A stretch of DNA of 64,000 nt, taken from NCBI GenBank assembly GCA_035762005.1, contig DASTQA010000022.1, forward strand, positions 20,030 through 84,029, given 5' to 3'. Shown here piece after piece: positions 51,531 to 60,397 of this stretch (positions are counted from its first letter, which is position 1; the number at the start of each line of letters is the position of its first letter). The DNA comes from JAIBJN01 sp035762005. Its GTDB lineage: Bacteria; Actinomycetota; Thermoleophilia; Gaiellales; Gaiellaceae. The notes under the pieces are model-generated. The model was not told the DNA's origin and did no database searches. It saw only the letters and a list, made by a program, of their open reading frames with translations. The position numbers were made by a program, and so were the translations under genes.

Positions 51531-52106
51531 GTGGCGGTCGCCGTCACGGGGGGGATCGGTGCGGGGAAGTCCGAGGCGCTGCGGGCGTTCGCGCGCCACG
51601 GGGCCGCCGTCATCTCGAGCGACGACATCGTCCACGAGCTCCTCCGCGAGGACGCCAGCGTGAAGCAGGCCGTCGTCGACCGCCTGGGGGCCGGCGTCCT
51701 CGGCCCCGACGGCGGGATCGACCGGGCGGCCGTCGGCCGGATCGTCTTCGCCGACCCCGAGGCGCTCCGCTGGCTGGAGGAGCTCCTCCACCCGCGCGTC
51801 GTCGCGCGCTACCTCGCCTGGCGCGAGGAGCTCGCCGAGCGGCCCGAGCCGCCGGCCGTCTGCGTGACCGAGGTGCCGCTCCTCTACGAGGTCGGCGGCG
51901 AGACACGCTTCGACGAGGTCGTCGTCGTGACGGCCTCGCCGGCGGTCCGCATCGCCCGCCACATCGGGCCGATGCGCGACCGGGAGCGGCGGCTCCTCCC
52001 CGACGAGGAGAAGGCCGCGCGGGCGGACTTCGTCTACGTGAACGACGGGACGCTCGCCGATCTCGACAGGTTCGTGTCCGGCGTCGTCGCCACGCTGTCC
52101 CGATGA
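51531..52106 (+). CDS. coaE: Dephospho-CoA kinase
   Basis: A 191-residue P-loop kinase for the last step of coenzyme A synthesis. Walker A is TGGIGAGKSEALRAF, the DDI motif (SSDDIVHELL) holds the catalytic Asp, and VTEVPLLYEVG is the conserved strand with the CoA-binding residues. The lid region is shorter than usual: the segment between VVVVTASPAVR and RLLPDEEKAARADFVYVND is about 15 residues instead of 25-30. GTG 51531 fits the family N-terminus; an in-frame ATG at 51465 inside rpsA would add a Pro/Arg-rich segment. The stop overlaps the next ATG. Confidence 0.9.
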   Translation: MAVAVTGGIGAGKSEALRAFARHGAAVISSDDIVHELLREDASVKQAVVDRLGAGVLGPDGGIDRAAVGRIVFADPEALRWLEELLHPRVVARYLAWREELAERPEPPAVCVTEVPLLYEVGGETRFDEVVVVTASPAVRIARHIGPMRDRERRLLPDEEKAARADFVYVNDGTLADLDRFVSGVVATLSR

Positions 52107-52651
52107 GGGTCGTCCTGAGCGGGCTCGTGCTCCTGGGCGCGCTCGTCGCCGGGCTCCTCTACGTCGAGGAGACCCTGCCGTCCTGGTACGCGCGGCTGCG
52201 CTACCCGCTCGAGTACGAGCACATCGTGCGCGGGCACGCCTCGAACTACGAGCTCGACGCGGCGCTCCTCGCGGCCGTCATCTACCGGGAGAGCAAGTTC
52301 GACGCCGACGCGCGCTCCTCCTCGGGTGCGATCGGGCTCATGCAGCTCCTGCCCGACACGGCCCTCGGGATCGCCTCGCTCACCGAGGGCAGGCGCTTCC
52401 GCGTCGAGGACCTCTACGACCCCGAGATCAACGTCCGCTACGGCTCCTTCTACCTCCGCCGGCTGCTCCGGAAGTACGAGGACGAGCGCCTCGCCCTGGC
52501 CGCGTACAACGCGGGGCAGACGAACGTCGACGAGTGGGTCGCCGCTGGCGGCGAGATCCGCTTCGCCGAGACGCGCGAGTACGTGGACGGGGTCCTCGAA
52601 GCGCGAGACGTCTACGCGCGCGCCTACGCGGACGAGCTCGGGCTCGAGTAG
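52103..52651 (+). CDS. Lytic transglycosylase (SLT domain)
   Basis: A 182-residue protein with an N-terminal membrane anchor (residues 4-21) and a soluble lytic transglycosylase domain. The catalytic Glu is in AAVIYRESKFDADARSSSGA, followed by IGLMQLLPDTALGIA and ALAAYNAGQTNVDEWV, all family hallmarks. It would cleave peptidoglycan glycan strands to anhydromuropeptides outside the membrane. ATG 52103 overlaps the coaE stop (ATGA), so the two are coupled. The length matches minimal SLT proteins. Confidence 0.9.
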   Translation: MRVVLSGLVLLGALVAGLLYVEETLPSWYARLRYPLEYEHIVRGHASNYELDAALLAAVIYRESKFDADARSSSGAIGLMQLLPDTALGIASLTEGRRFRVEDLYDPEINVRYGSFYLRRLLRKYEDERLALAAYNAGQTNVDEWVAAGGEIRFAETREYVDGVLEARDVYARAYADELGLE

Positions 52652-52692
52652 GGCGGGCCGCTCCGCAGCGCCGTGGCCCGCGGGCCCGAGGC

Positions 52693-52698
52693 TACGAT
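52693..52698 (+). promoter_or_regulatory. -10 box TACGAT before uvrB
   Basis: TACGAT ends 6 nt before GTG 52705 and supports that start over upstream codons. I see no GAAC-N4-GTTC LexA box here. Confidence 0.55.
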
Positions 52699-52704
52699 GG
52701 CTTC

Positions 52705-54714
52705 GTGGCCGCCTTCCGCGTCTCCGCCGCCTACGAGCCGACCGGCGACCAGCCGGAGGCGATCGCCGCGCTCGCCGGCTCCGTCCGCCACGGCGACCGC
52801 TTCCAGGCGCTCAAGGGGGCGACGGGCACCGGGAAGACGGCCACGATGGCGTGGATCGCCGAGCAGGTGCAGAAGCCGACGCTCGTGATCGCGCACAACA
52901 AGACCCTCGCGGCCCAGCTCTGCAACGAGTTCAGGGAGTTCCTGCCGGACAACGCGGTCGAGTACTTCGTCTCCTACTACGACTACTACCAGCCCGAGGC
53001 CTACGTCCCCCAGGCCGATCTCTACATCGAGAAGGACGCGTCTATCAACGACGACATCGACCGCCTGCGCCACGCGGCGACGGCGGCGCTCCTGGCACGG
53101 AAGGACGTGCTCATCGTCGCGTCGGTCTCGTGCATCTACGGCATCGGCTCGCCGGCCGAGTACGAGGAGAAGACGGTCGTCCTCGGCGTCGGGCTCGAGA
53201 TCGACCGCGACGTGATGCTGCGGAAGCTCGTCGACATCCAGTACGCGCGCAACGACTCGTTCCTCGGACGCGGGCGCTTCCGGGTGCGCGGCGACGTCGT
53301 CGAGGTGCAGCCGGCGCACATGGAGTCCGCCTTCCGCATCTCCTTCTTCGGCGACGAGGTCGAGCAGATCACGCACTTCGACCCCCTCTCGGGGGAGATC
53401 TACGCCCGGCTCGAGCACCTGGCCGTCTTCCCGGCGACCCAGTACGTGACGTCCCGCGAGACGATCGAGCGCGCCGTCCACGAGATCCGCCACGAGCTCG
53501 AGGAGCAGGTGAAGCTCTTCGAGTCGCAGGGGAAGCTGCTCGAGGCGCACCGCATCCGGCAGCGGACCGAGTACGACCTCGAGATGCTCCAGGAGCTCGG
53601 GTACTGCAACGGGATCGAGAACTACTCGCGCATCCTCGACGGCCGGGCGCCGGGCACGGCGCCACACACGCTCATCGACTTCTTCGGCGACGACTTCCTC
53701 GTCATGATCGACGAGTCGCACCAGACGGTCCCGCAGATCGGCGGCATGTACGAGGGCGACCGGTCGCGCAAGGAGACGCTCGTCGAGCACGGCTTCCGGC
53801 TCCCCTCCGCGCTCGACAACCGCCCCCTCCGCTTCGACGAGTTCCTCGAGCGCGTGCCGCAGCTCCTCTTCGTCTCCGCGACGCCGGGGCCGTTCGAGCT
53901 GCGGAACTCGACGAACGTCGCCGAGCAGATCATCCGCCCGACCGGCGTCGTCGACCCCGAGGTCGAGCTCCGCCCGACGACGAACCAGATCGACGACCTC
54001 CTGAACGAGATCCGCCGCCGCGAGGAGGCCGGCGAGCGCGTCCTCGTGACGACGCTGACGAAGAAGATGGCCGAGGACCTGACCGACTACCTGCTCGAGT
54101 CGGGCGTGCGCACGCGGTACCTCCACTCCGAGGTCGACACGCTCGAACGGATCAAGATCATCCGCGAGCTGCGCCTCGGCGAGTACGACGTCCTCGTCGG
54201 CGTCAACCTCCTGCGGGAGGGGCTGGACCTGCCGGAGGTGTCGCTCGTCGCCATCCTCGACGCCGACAAGGAGGGCTTCCTCCGCGGCCAGACGGCGCTC
54301 ATCCAGACGATCGGAAGGGCGGCGCGGAACGTCAACGGCAAGGTCGTCATGTACGCCGACAAGATGACCGAGGCGATCAAGGGGGCGATCGACGAGACGA
54401 CCAGGCGCCGGGCGATCCAGCTCGCCTACAACGAGGAGCACGGGATCACGCCCGAGTCGATCGTCAAGGGCGTCTCGGACATCGCCGAGTTCCTGTCGCT
54501 CGAGTCCCAGCCGCACGTGCCGGGGAAGCGGCGCCGCGGCCGCGCGGTCGAGGGCATGACCGCGGACGAGCTCGAGAAGCTCGCCGTCACGCTCGAGGAG
54601 GAGATGTTCGCCGCCGCCGAGGAGCTCCGCTTCGAGTACGCCGCCAAGCTGCGCGACGAGATCAAGGAGCTCCGGCGGGAGCTCCAGGCGGCCGCGGCCG
54701 AGCCGGCCGCCTAG
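52705..54714 (+). CDS. uvrB: UvrABC system protein B
   Basis: A 669-residue nucleotide-excision repair helicase. Walker A is GATGTGKTATMAW (about residue 38), the beta-hairpin that inserts between strands is SYYDYYQPEAYVP, Walker B-type DESHQTVPQ and the motif VI IGRAARN are all present, and the C-terminal UVR domain (KLAVTLEEEMFAAAEELRFE) binds UvrC. UvrB receives damaged DNA from UvrA. GTG 52705 is chosen from the family N-terminus and the TACGAT box. Its TAG stop shares the CTAG palindrome with the convergent XRE gene. Confidence 0.97.
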   Translation: MAAFRVSAAYEPTGDQPEAIAALAGSVRHGDRFQALKGATGTGKTATMAWIAEQVQKPTLVIAHNKTLAAQLCNEFREFLPDNAVEYFVSYYDYYQPEAYVPQADLYIEKDASINDDIDRLRHAATAALLARKDVLIVASVSCIYGIGSPAEYEEKTVVLGVGLEIDRDVMLRKLVDIQYARNDSFLGRGRFRVRGDVVEVQPAHMESAFRISFFGDEVEQITHFDPLSGEIYARLEHLAVFPATQYVTSRETIERAVHEIRHELEEQVKLFESQGKLLEAHRIRQRTEYDLEMLQELGYCNGIENYSRILDGRAPGTAPHTLIDFFGDDFLVMIDESHQTVPQIGGMYEGDRSRKETLVEHGFRLPSALDNRPLRFDEFLERVPQLLFVSATPGPFELRNSTNVAEQIIRPTGVVDPEVELRPTTNQIDDLLNEIRRREEAGERVLVTTLTKKMAEDLTDYLLESGVRTRYLHSEVDTLERIKIIRELRLGEYDVLVGVNLLREGLDLPEVSLVAILDADKEGFLRGQTALIQTIGRAARNVNGKVVMYADKMTEAIKGAIDETTRRRAIQLAYNEEHGITPESIVKGVSDIAEFLSLESQPHVPGKRRRGRAVEGMTADELEKLAVTLEEEMFAAAEELRFEYAAKLRDEIKELRRELQAAAAEPAA

Positions 54715-55286
54715 CCCTCGCCCGGGGCGAAGGGGCTCGGCACCGAGAACCAGAGCACGACGGCCTCCTCCCGCCCCGAGGGGTTGCGCCAGGTGTGCGG
54801 GTCGCGCGGGGAGTAGGTGAGCGCCCCGCCGGCGGTCAGCTCGTGGACGGCCTCGCCGACGCGGAGCTCGAGCGTCCCGGCGAGGCAGTAGACGACCTCG
54901 ACCTCGGCCGGGAACGTGTAGAGCTCCTCGCCCGCGCCGACGCCCGGCGGGACGTGCGACTCGAGCAGGGCGAGCCGCGCTTCCTCGCGGGGGGTGAGGA
55001 GCACGTCCTGGTGGCTGTCGAAGAACGACCAGCCGCTCTCGCCCGGCGCGGCCGCCCGTCCGGCGGGCTCGTCGAGCACGTCCCCGAAGCGGACGCCGAG
55101 GGCCGCGCAGACGCGGGCGAGCGACGAGAGGGAGATCGACGTCAGGCCCCGCTCGAGCTGGCTGATGAACCCCTTCGTGAGGCCGCTCGCTTCCGCGACC
55201 TGCGCGAGCGTCAGGCCGCGCTCGTGCCGGAGCGAGCGAAGGCGCTCGCCCAGCGCTGCCGCATCGGTGCCGTCCTGCCGCGTCAA
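54711..55286 (-). CDS. XRE family regulator with cupin domain
   Basis: A 191-residue transcription regulator. Residues 11-67 form a Cro/C1-type helix-turn-helix (RLRSLRHERGLTLAQVAE, SGLTKGFISQLERGLTS); a linker leads to a cupin_2 domain at about 110-185 (ALLESHVPPGVGAGEELYTF, HELTAGGALTYSPRDPHTW). Such proteins sense a small ligand with the cupin and control a neighbouring gene or metabolism. TTG 55286 is the likely start: the N-terminus fits the family and TAACGT ends 6 nt upstream on the minus strand. It converges on uvrB with a 4-bp overlap and diverges from the large nucleotidase gene. Confidence 0.88.
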   Translation of the reverse strand: MTRQDGTDAAALGERLRSLRHERGLTLAQVAEASGLTKGFISQLERGLTSISLSSLARVCAALGVRFGDVLDEPAGRAAAPGESGWSFFDSHQDVLLTPREEARLALLESHVPPGVGAGEELYTFPAEVEVVYCLAGTLELRVGEAVHELTAGGALTYSPRDPHTWRNPSGREEAVVLWFSVPSPFAPGEG

Positions 55287-55292
55287 GGCGCC

Positions 55293-55298
55293 ACGTTA
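55293..55298 (-). promoter_or_regulatory. -10 box TAACGT for the XRE-cupin gene
   Basis: On the minus strand TAACGT (55298-55293) ends 6 nt before TTG 55286, predicting a leaderless transcript. Confidence 0.5.
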
Positions 55299-55356
55299 CC
55301 GCCGAGTTTGACAGGTCCGAGGCTCGCGTCCAGTCGCGCGGCCCGGCGGAGACGCC

Positions 55357-55385
55357 TTGTCAGCAGGGCGGCAAAGGAGTAATTT
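55357..55385 (+). promoter_or_regulatory. Promoter of the phosphodiesterase/nucleotidase gene
   Basis: TTGTCA 55357-55362 and TAATTT 55380-55385 with a 17-bp spacer form a good housekeeping promoter; the predicted 5' leader of about 25 nt contains a GGGGAGAGGAG ribosome site. It contrasts with the leaderless-type promoters nearby. Confidence 0.6.
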
Positions 55386-55416
55386 CGGGCGGTCCTACCC
55401 CGGGGAGAGGAGTCCG

Positions 55417-58400
55417 ATGAGTACCACATTGCGGTTGAGGCCTGCGCTCGTTGCGGCCCTGACGCTCCTGTTCGCGCTGTTCGTCGTCGGCTCGGTGTCG
55501 TCGGCGGGCGCGGCCGGTACGTCCGGCGCCCCAAAGGGCGACGGTGCGCCGAGCGGCACGCCGGTGATCTTCTTCGCCGCAGACGGCATGCGGCCCGATC
55601 TCGTCGAGCGGTATGCGAAGAAGGGCGCCATGCCGACCATGCGCGCGCTCATGCGCGCCGGCGTCAAGGGGCGAAACGGCCTCACGCAGGGCTTCCCGCC
55701 CAACACCGGCGTCGGGTGGCAGACGCTCGCGACCGGCACCTGGCCGGGTGAGCACGGCTCGACGAACAACACCTTCCACCGGACGGGGGAGAGCAACTTC
55801 AACAACTCCACGAGCTTCGCCACGCCCGGCATCCTCCAGGCCGACCACATCGCCCAGGCGGCCGAGCGGGACGGCAAGACCGTCGTCTCCATGGAGTGGG
55901 TCGGCTCGCGCGGCCTCGTACCCGCGCTCCAGGGCCCCGTCGTCGACTTCCGCACCTTCATCGGGCGCCGCGGGATCGTGCTCAACTACGACCTCCCCGG
56001 CCAGCCTGCGGGTGCGGACGCCTTCGGCGTCGAGTACCAGCGGGTCGACCTCGCCGACGCGACGGGGTGGACGAACGTCCCCGCCTCGTTCAGCCCGGCC
56101 AAGGAGACGCAGTTCACGCACGACGACACCCGCCTCGCCGTCGGCGGCGTCTGGGACGTCTACGTCTACGACTCGACCGACGACGGCGCCGTGAACTACG
56201 ACGGGGCGCTGGTCGTCTCGGCCGCGGACGGCAAGGACGGCGCCGCCGCGGTCGCCGACCTCGCCCAGGGCGAGTGGGCGGACGCGAAGGTGACGATCGC
56301 CGCCGGCCCGCTCGCGGGCCTGACGGCGGGCTTCTACGTGAAGGCGATCGAGATCGCGGGCGACCTCTCGCAGTTCCGCCTCTACTTCACGTCCGTGCAG
56401 CGCGCGAACGCCACGTACAACGCGCTCGGAGAGGCGGGCTCCGCCGCCTTCGCCGAGACGCTGAACAGCGAGTTCCCGACCTCGACGGCAGCTGACTTCG
56501 CTCCCCTGGAAGCCGGGATCGTCGACGAGGACACCTACGTCGAGCAGGGCCTCATGTGGAAGGACGCCCACTGGGAGTACCTCCGCTACATCCTCGGCCC
56601 GGCGCCCGACGGCCTCGGCGTGGAGCCGGACCTCCTGCTCGTCGGCAACCCCGTGACGGACGAGTTCAGCCACCAGTTCATGGGCCTCGTGACGCGGAAG
56701 GACATCGACGGCAATCCGAACCCCTACTTCGACGACGTCACGAACGACGACGTGCCCGACGGCCGCGTCAGGGAGCGGCAGGGGTACATCCGCGCCGCCT
56801 ACGAGGAGGCCGACGGGACGCTCGCGCTCGCCCGCGACCTCATGGACCGCGAGCACAACGTCTTCGTCGCCTCCGACCACGGCTTCGCACCGCAGTGGTA
56901 CGCCGTCAACGTGAGCAAGGTGCTCGTCGACCTCGGGCTCCAGGAGCGCGAGCAGGCCGGGAACTGCCGCAAGGCGGCGAACGACCCGGGCACGACGGTG
57001 CCGGGCGACACGCTCGCGAAGGAGTGCCACGCCGGCGGCACGTCCCAGATCTACCTGAACCTCGAGGGACGCGACCCGGCCGAGGGCAACACGCCGCAGG
57101 TGCCCGCCGGCGACTACGAGGCGGTCCGGGACGAGATCGTCGCGGCGTTCGAGAACCTCGACGACCCGAACCTCCCGGGACAGCAGCAGGTCGTCGAGCG
57201 CGTGTTCGAGAAGGAGGAGCTGCGCGACGTCGACGGAAGCGACTCGCTCCATCCGAACCGAAGCGGCGACGTCGTCGTCGTCTTCCGCCCGCCCTACCAG
57301 ACGGACGCGCAGACGCCGGGAGAGCTCGTCGCCCCGTCGCAGTTCTTCGGCCAGCACGGCTACCTGCCCGACCTCGTGAACCTGAAGCGGAACGTCAACA
57401 TGCACGCGACGTTCATCGCGGCCGGGCCCGACATCAGGTCGCGGAACGACGTCAGGGGCGTCCGTGCCGTCGACCTCGCACCGACGATCTCGTACCTCCT
57501 CGACATGCCCGAGCCGCAGAACGCCCGCGGCAAGGTCCTGCTCGGCATCGTCAAGGGCGGGAAACGGATCTACGAGCTGCAGATCCTCGACATCTCGGAC
57601 TACCACGGCCAGCTCACGCCGCTGAGCGAGAGGGCGGACAGCTTCGGCCCGAGCTTCGGCATCGGCGGGTCGGCCTTCCTGAAGCCGTGGTTCGACGCGT
57701 TCCGCGCCGAGGCGCCGGGGAAGATCGTGACGCTGACAGCGGGCGACGCGGTCGGGGCGACGCCGCCGATCTCGGCGTTCTTCGGCGACAAGCCGACGAT
57801 CGAGCTCATGAACCTCATGGGCTTCGACTTCGACGGCCTCGGCAACCACAACTTCGACCGCGGCGAGCAGTACCTGCGGAACGAGCTGATCCCGCTCGCC
57901 GACTTCGACTACCTCTCGGCGAACATCGTCGACGACGACGGCAATACGCCGGCGGAATGGTCGAAGTCCTCGGTCGTGCAGATCGAGCCCGGCCTGCGCT
58001 TCGCGCTCGTCGGCTTCTCGAACCCCGACATCCCGGAGCTGACGAAGCCGGGGTCGCTCGGGCCGTTCCACGTCGCCGACCCGCTCGCGGCCGTGAACGA
58101 CGAGGCAGCCCGCATCGCCAGCCGGAAGAAGAACGTGGCGGCGACCGTGGCGATCGGCCACCTCGGTGCGACCGCGGGGACGCTCACGGATCCGACCGGC
58201 CCGCTCGTGGACCTCGCGGACGGGGTGGAGGGCGTCGACGTCGTCATCGGCGACCACACGAACTTCCAGGTGGTCTCCGAGCGGCCGAACGGCGTGCTCG
58301 CGGTCGAGAACCTGAGCCGCGGAGTCCGCTTCACGCGCGTGCGCATCTTCATCGACATGAAGAAGCACGACGTCGTGTACTCGACGGCGGACTTCCACAA

Positions 58401-59184
58401 GCCGTGGACCATCGGCATGACGCCGGATGCAGCCATCCAGGCCCGCATCGACGAGCTCAACGACGAGCTCCGCCCGATCCTGTCCGGCGTCATCGGGACG
58501 TCGGACCGCTTCGTACCGCGGGCGGACTCCTGCGGCCGGCTCGACGGCCGGCTCTGCGAGTCGCTCGTGGGCAACATCGTCACGGACGCGATGCGGCTCA
58601 CGTACGAGACCGACTTCGCGATCACGAACTCGGGCGGCCTCCGTGCCGACCTCACCTGCCCGACGACGGACAGCCCGGACGACTTCTGCCCGGCCTACAC
58701 GCCGCCGCCGTTCCCGATCACGCGGGGCCAGGTGCTGGGCGTGCTGCCGTTCGGGAACATCGTGGTCACCGTGGAGGTGAACGGCACCGAGCTGAAGCAG
58801 TTCCTCGAGAACGGCGTCTCGTCGATGCCCGGGGCCAACGGACGCTTCCCGCAGGTCTCGGGGCTCTGCTTCACGTACGACGTCTCGGCCCCCGCCGGGA
58901 GCCGGGTCACGGGCGCGGTGCGGCAGGCCGCCGACGGAACCTGCACGGGCGCCCCGGTGGATCTCACCGCCGCGTCGACCTACCAGCTCGCCATCAACGA
59001 CTTCATGGCGGCGGGAGGGGACGGCTACCCGAACGTGGCGTCCCGGGCGGACTCCCGCGACATCATGGATCAGGCGGTGGCGGAGTGGATCACGGCGAAC
59101 ACGCCGCTCGCTCCTCGGATCGAGGGACGGATCGTGTGCACGACGAGCGGGGCGACCGCCTGCCCCGTCATCACGGCCCCGTAG
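55417..59184 (+). CDS. Secreted type I phosphodiesterase fused to 5'-nucleotidase
   Basis: A 1255-residue exported protein with signal peptide (residues 1-33). The first half (about 45-710) is an alkaline-phosphatase-superfamily phosphodiesterase: Asp in ADGMRPD (56-61), a nucleophile region PPNTGVGWQTLATG (Thr97), DEFSHQ, SDHGF (about 487) and GQHGY metal ligands. The second half (about 720-1245) is a 5'-nucleotidase: DISDYHGQL, AGDAV, GNHNFDRG (about 809), IGHLGAT, a modified IGDHTN where GxHxH is expected, then TNSGGLRADL, FGNIVVTVEVNG and NDFMAAGGDGYPN. It could split extracellular nucleotides to nucleosides and phosphate in two steps. No cell-wall anchor is visible. A strong terminator follows. 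Confidence 0.88.
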   Translation: MSTTLRLRPALVAALTLLFALFVVGSVSSAGAAGTSGAPKGDGAPSGTPVIFFAADGMRPDLVERYAKKGAMPTMRALMRAGVKGRNGLTQGFPPNTGVGWQTLATGTWPGEHGSTNNTFHRTGESNFNNSTSFATPGILQADHIAQAAERDGKTVVSMEWVGSRGLVPALQGPVVDFRTFIGRRGIVLNYDLPGQPAGADAFGVEYQRVDLADATGWTNVPASFSPAKETQFTHDDTRLAVGGVWDVYVYDSTDDGAVNYDGALVVSAADGKDGAAAVADLAQGEWADAKVTIAAGPLAGLTAGFYVKAIEIAGDLSQFRLYFTSVQRANATYNALGEAGSAAFAETLNSEFPTSTAADFAPLEAGIVDEDTYVEQGLMWKDAHWEYLRYILGPAPDGLGVEPDLLLVGNPVTDEFSHQFMGLVTRKDIDGNPNPYFDDVTNDDVPDGRVRERQGYIRAAYEEADGTLALARDLMDREHNVFVASDHGFAPQWYAVNVSKVLVDLGLQEREQAGNCRKAANDPGTTVPGDTLAKECHAGGTSQIYLNLEGRDPAEGNTPQVPAGDYEAVRDEIVAAFENLDDPNLPGQQQVVERVFEKEELRDVDGSDSLHPNRSGDVVVVFRPPYQTDAQTPGELVAPSQFFGQHGYLPDLVNLKRNVNMHATFIAAGPDIRSRNDVRGVRAVDLAPTISYLLDMPEPQNARGKVLLGIVKGGKRIYELQILDISDYHGQLTPLSERADSFGPSFGIGGSAFLKPWFDAFRAEAPGKIVTLTAGDAVGATPPISAFFGDKPTIELMNLMGFDFDGLGNHNFDRGEQYLRNELIPLADFDYLSANIVDDDGNTPAEWSKSSVVQIEPGLRFALVGFSNPDIPELTKPGSLGPFHVADPLAAVNDEAARIASRKKNVAATVAIGHLGATAGTLTDPTGPLVDLADGVEGVDVVIGDHTNFQVVSERPNGVLAVENLSRGVRFTRVRIFIDMKKHDVVYSTADFHKPWTIGMTPDAAIQARIDELNDELRPILSGVIGTSDRFVPRADSCGRLDGRLCESLVGNIVTDAMRLTYETDFAITNSGGLRADLTCPTTDSPDDFCPAYTPPPFPITRGQVLGVLPFGNIVVTVEVNGTELKQFLENGVSSMPGANGRFPQVSGLCFTYDVSAPAGSRVTGAVRQAADGTCTGAPVDLTAASTYQLAINDFMAAGGDGYPNVASRADSRDIMDQAVAEWITANTPLAPRIEGRIVCTTSGATACPVITAP

Positions 59185-59196
59185 CGGACGATCGGG

Positions 59197-59231
59197 CGGG
59201 AGGGGCGGAGGCGACTCCGCCCCTCCCGTTT
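59197..59231 (+). terminator. Intrinsic terminator after the nucleotidase gene
   Basis: A perfect 14-bp stem (59197-59210 with 59215-59228) and a GCGA loop are followed by TTTCCC. It ends the large gene before the separate UPF0104 gene. Confidence 0.8.
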
Positions 59232-59262
59232 CCCTGAACCTGGAAGCGGGGACCGGAAGGCC

Positions 59263-60357
59263 ATGGGCAGCCGCCGCTCCGCCCACGAGGAGATCCTCGG
59301 CCTCGACCGGCGGCGCGCGCTCGTGACGGTCGGCGTCGCGCTCGTCCTGGCTCTCGGCACCTTCACGCTCATCGGGCGCGCCGCGGAGTTCGACGAGCTC
59401 TCGGAGGCGGTGCGGAAGGCGAACAAGGCCTGGTTCCCGCTCGGGCTCGCCGGGCTGCTCCTCGCCTACGCGGGGTACGTCATGGCCTACCGGGACGTGG
59501 CGCGCTCGAACGGGGGGCCACGGTTCCGGCTCTGGACGGTCGCCCGCGTCGTCGCGATCGGCTTCGGCGCGAACCTCGTCGGCTCGGCCGCGGCGGGGCT
59601 CGCGGTCGACTTCTGGGCGCTGCGCCGCGCCGGAGTCGCCCTCCACGAGGCCGCGCGCCGCGTCCTCGGCCTGAACACGCTCGAGTGGGCCGTGCTCGGC
59701 CTCTTCGCCACCGGGGCGGCGTGCGTCGTGCTCGCGCGGAGGGGTGAGGCCCCGCGCGCGATGACGCTCTCGTGGATCGTCCTCGTCCCCGCCTGCGCGG
59801 CGGCGGCCGCCTGGGTGAGCTCGCCCCGGCGGGCGGCGCGGCTCACCGAGGTCGAGGGCGTCGAGCGGCCGGGGCCGGGCGCGGGCGTGCGTGCGTGGCT
59901 CCGCTGGCTGTGGGGCAAGGTCCGCAAGGGGCTCGCCGACGCGATCGGGGGCGTCCTCGTCGTCCGGCACGTCCTCGCCCGCCCGCACCGCTACGTCGCC
60001 GGCGTCGCCGGGTTCCCGGTCTACTGGTTCGGGCACCTGCTGACGCTCTACGCGGGCCTGCGCGCCTTCACCGGCGAGCACGTCCCGCTCGCGGCCCTCG
60101 TCCTCGCCTTCGCCACGGGGTACGTCGCCACCGCGCTCCCGCTCCCGGGCGGCGGCTCGGGCGGCATCGAGGCGGCGATGACCTTCAGCCTGCACGCGGT
60201 CGGGCTGGAGCTCGCCCCGGCGCTCCTCGGGGTCGTCCTCTACCGGGTCTTCACGTTCTGGCTGCCGGTGATCCCGGCGCTCCTCCTCCTGCCCACGGTG
60301 CGCTCGCTCAACGACGAGCTGCCGGCCACGCCGCGCGAGGCCGCCGCGCCGGTCTGA
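59263..60357 (+). CDS. UPF0104 / lysylphosphatidylglycerol synthase transmembrane-like protein
   Basis: A 364-residue membrane protein with about eight helices and the family signature LPLPGGGSGGIEAAM near residue 295. The family (COG0392, AglD/MprF N-terminal-like) includes flippase-like domains for lipid-linked or aminoacylated lipids, but many members lack a known substrate. A hydrophilic loop of about 30 residues (RRAARLTEVEGVERPGPG) breaks the helices in the middle. ATG 59263 has GGGGACCGGAAGG upstream. It converges with the metallophosphoesterase gene; a 25-bp palindrome lies between. Confidence 0.85.
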   Translation: MGSRRSAHEEILGLDRRRALVTVGVALVLALGTFTLIGRAAEFDELSEAVRKANKAWFPLGLAGLLLAYAGYVMAYRDVARSNGGPRFRLWTVARVVAIGFGANLVGSAAAGLAVDFWALRRAGVALHEAARRVLGLNTLEWAVLGLFATGAACVVLARRGEAPRAMTLSWIVLVPACAAAAAWVSSPRRAARLTEVEGVERPGPGAGVRAWLRWLWGKVRKGLADAIGGVLVVRHVLARPHRYVAGVAGFPVYWFGHLLTLYAGLRAFTGEHVPLAALVLAFATGYVATALPLPGGGSGGIEAAMTFSLHAVGLELAPALLGVVLYRVFTFWLPVIPALLLLPTVRSLNDELPATPREAAAPV

Positions 60358-60369
60358 CGCCCCGCGTCG

Positions 60370-60394
60370 GCCAAGTGACACGGTGTCACTTGGC
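60370..60394. terminator. Near-perfect 25-bp palindrome between convergent genes
   Basis: Arms of 12 bp (60370-60381 GCCAAGTGACAC and 60383-60394 GTGTCACTTGGC) flank a single G. It is less GC-rich than its surroundings. It lies 12 bp after one stop and 3 bp from the other, so bidirectional termination is the simplest reading; there is no T tract. Confidence 0.5.
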
Positions 60395-60397
60395 GCC

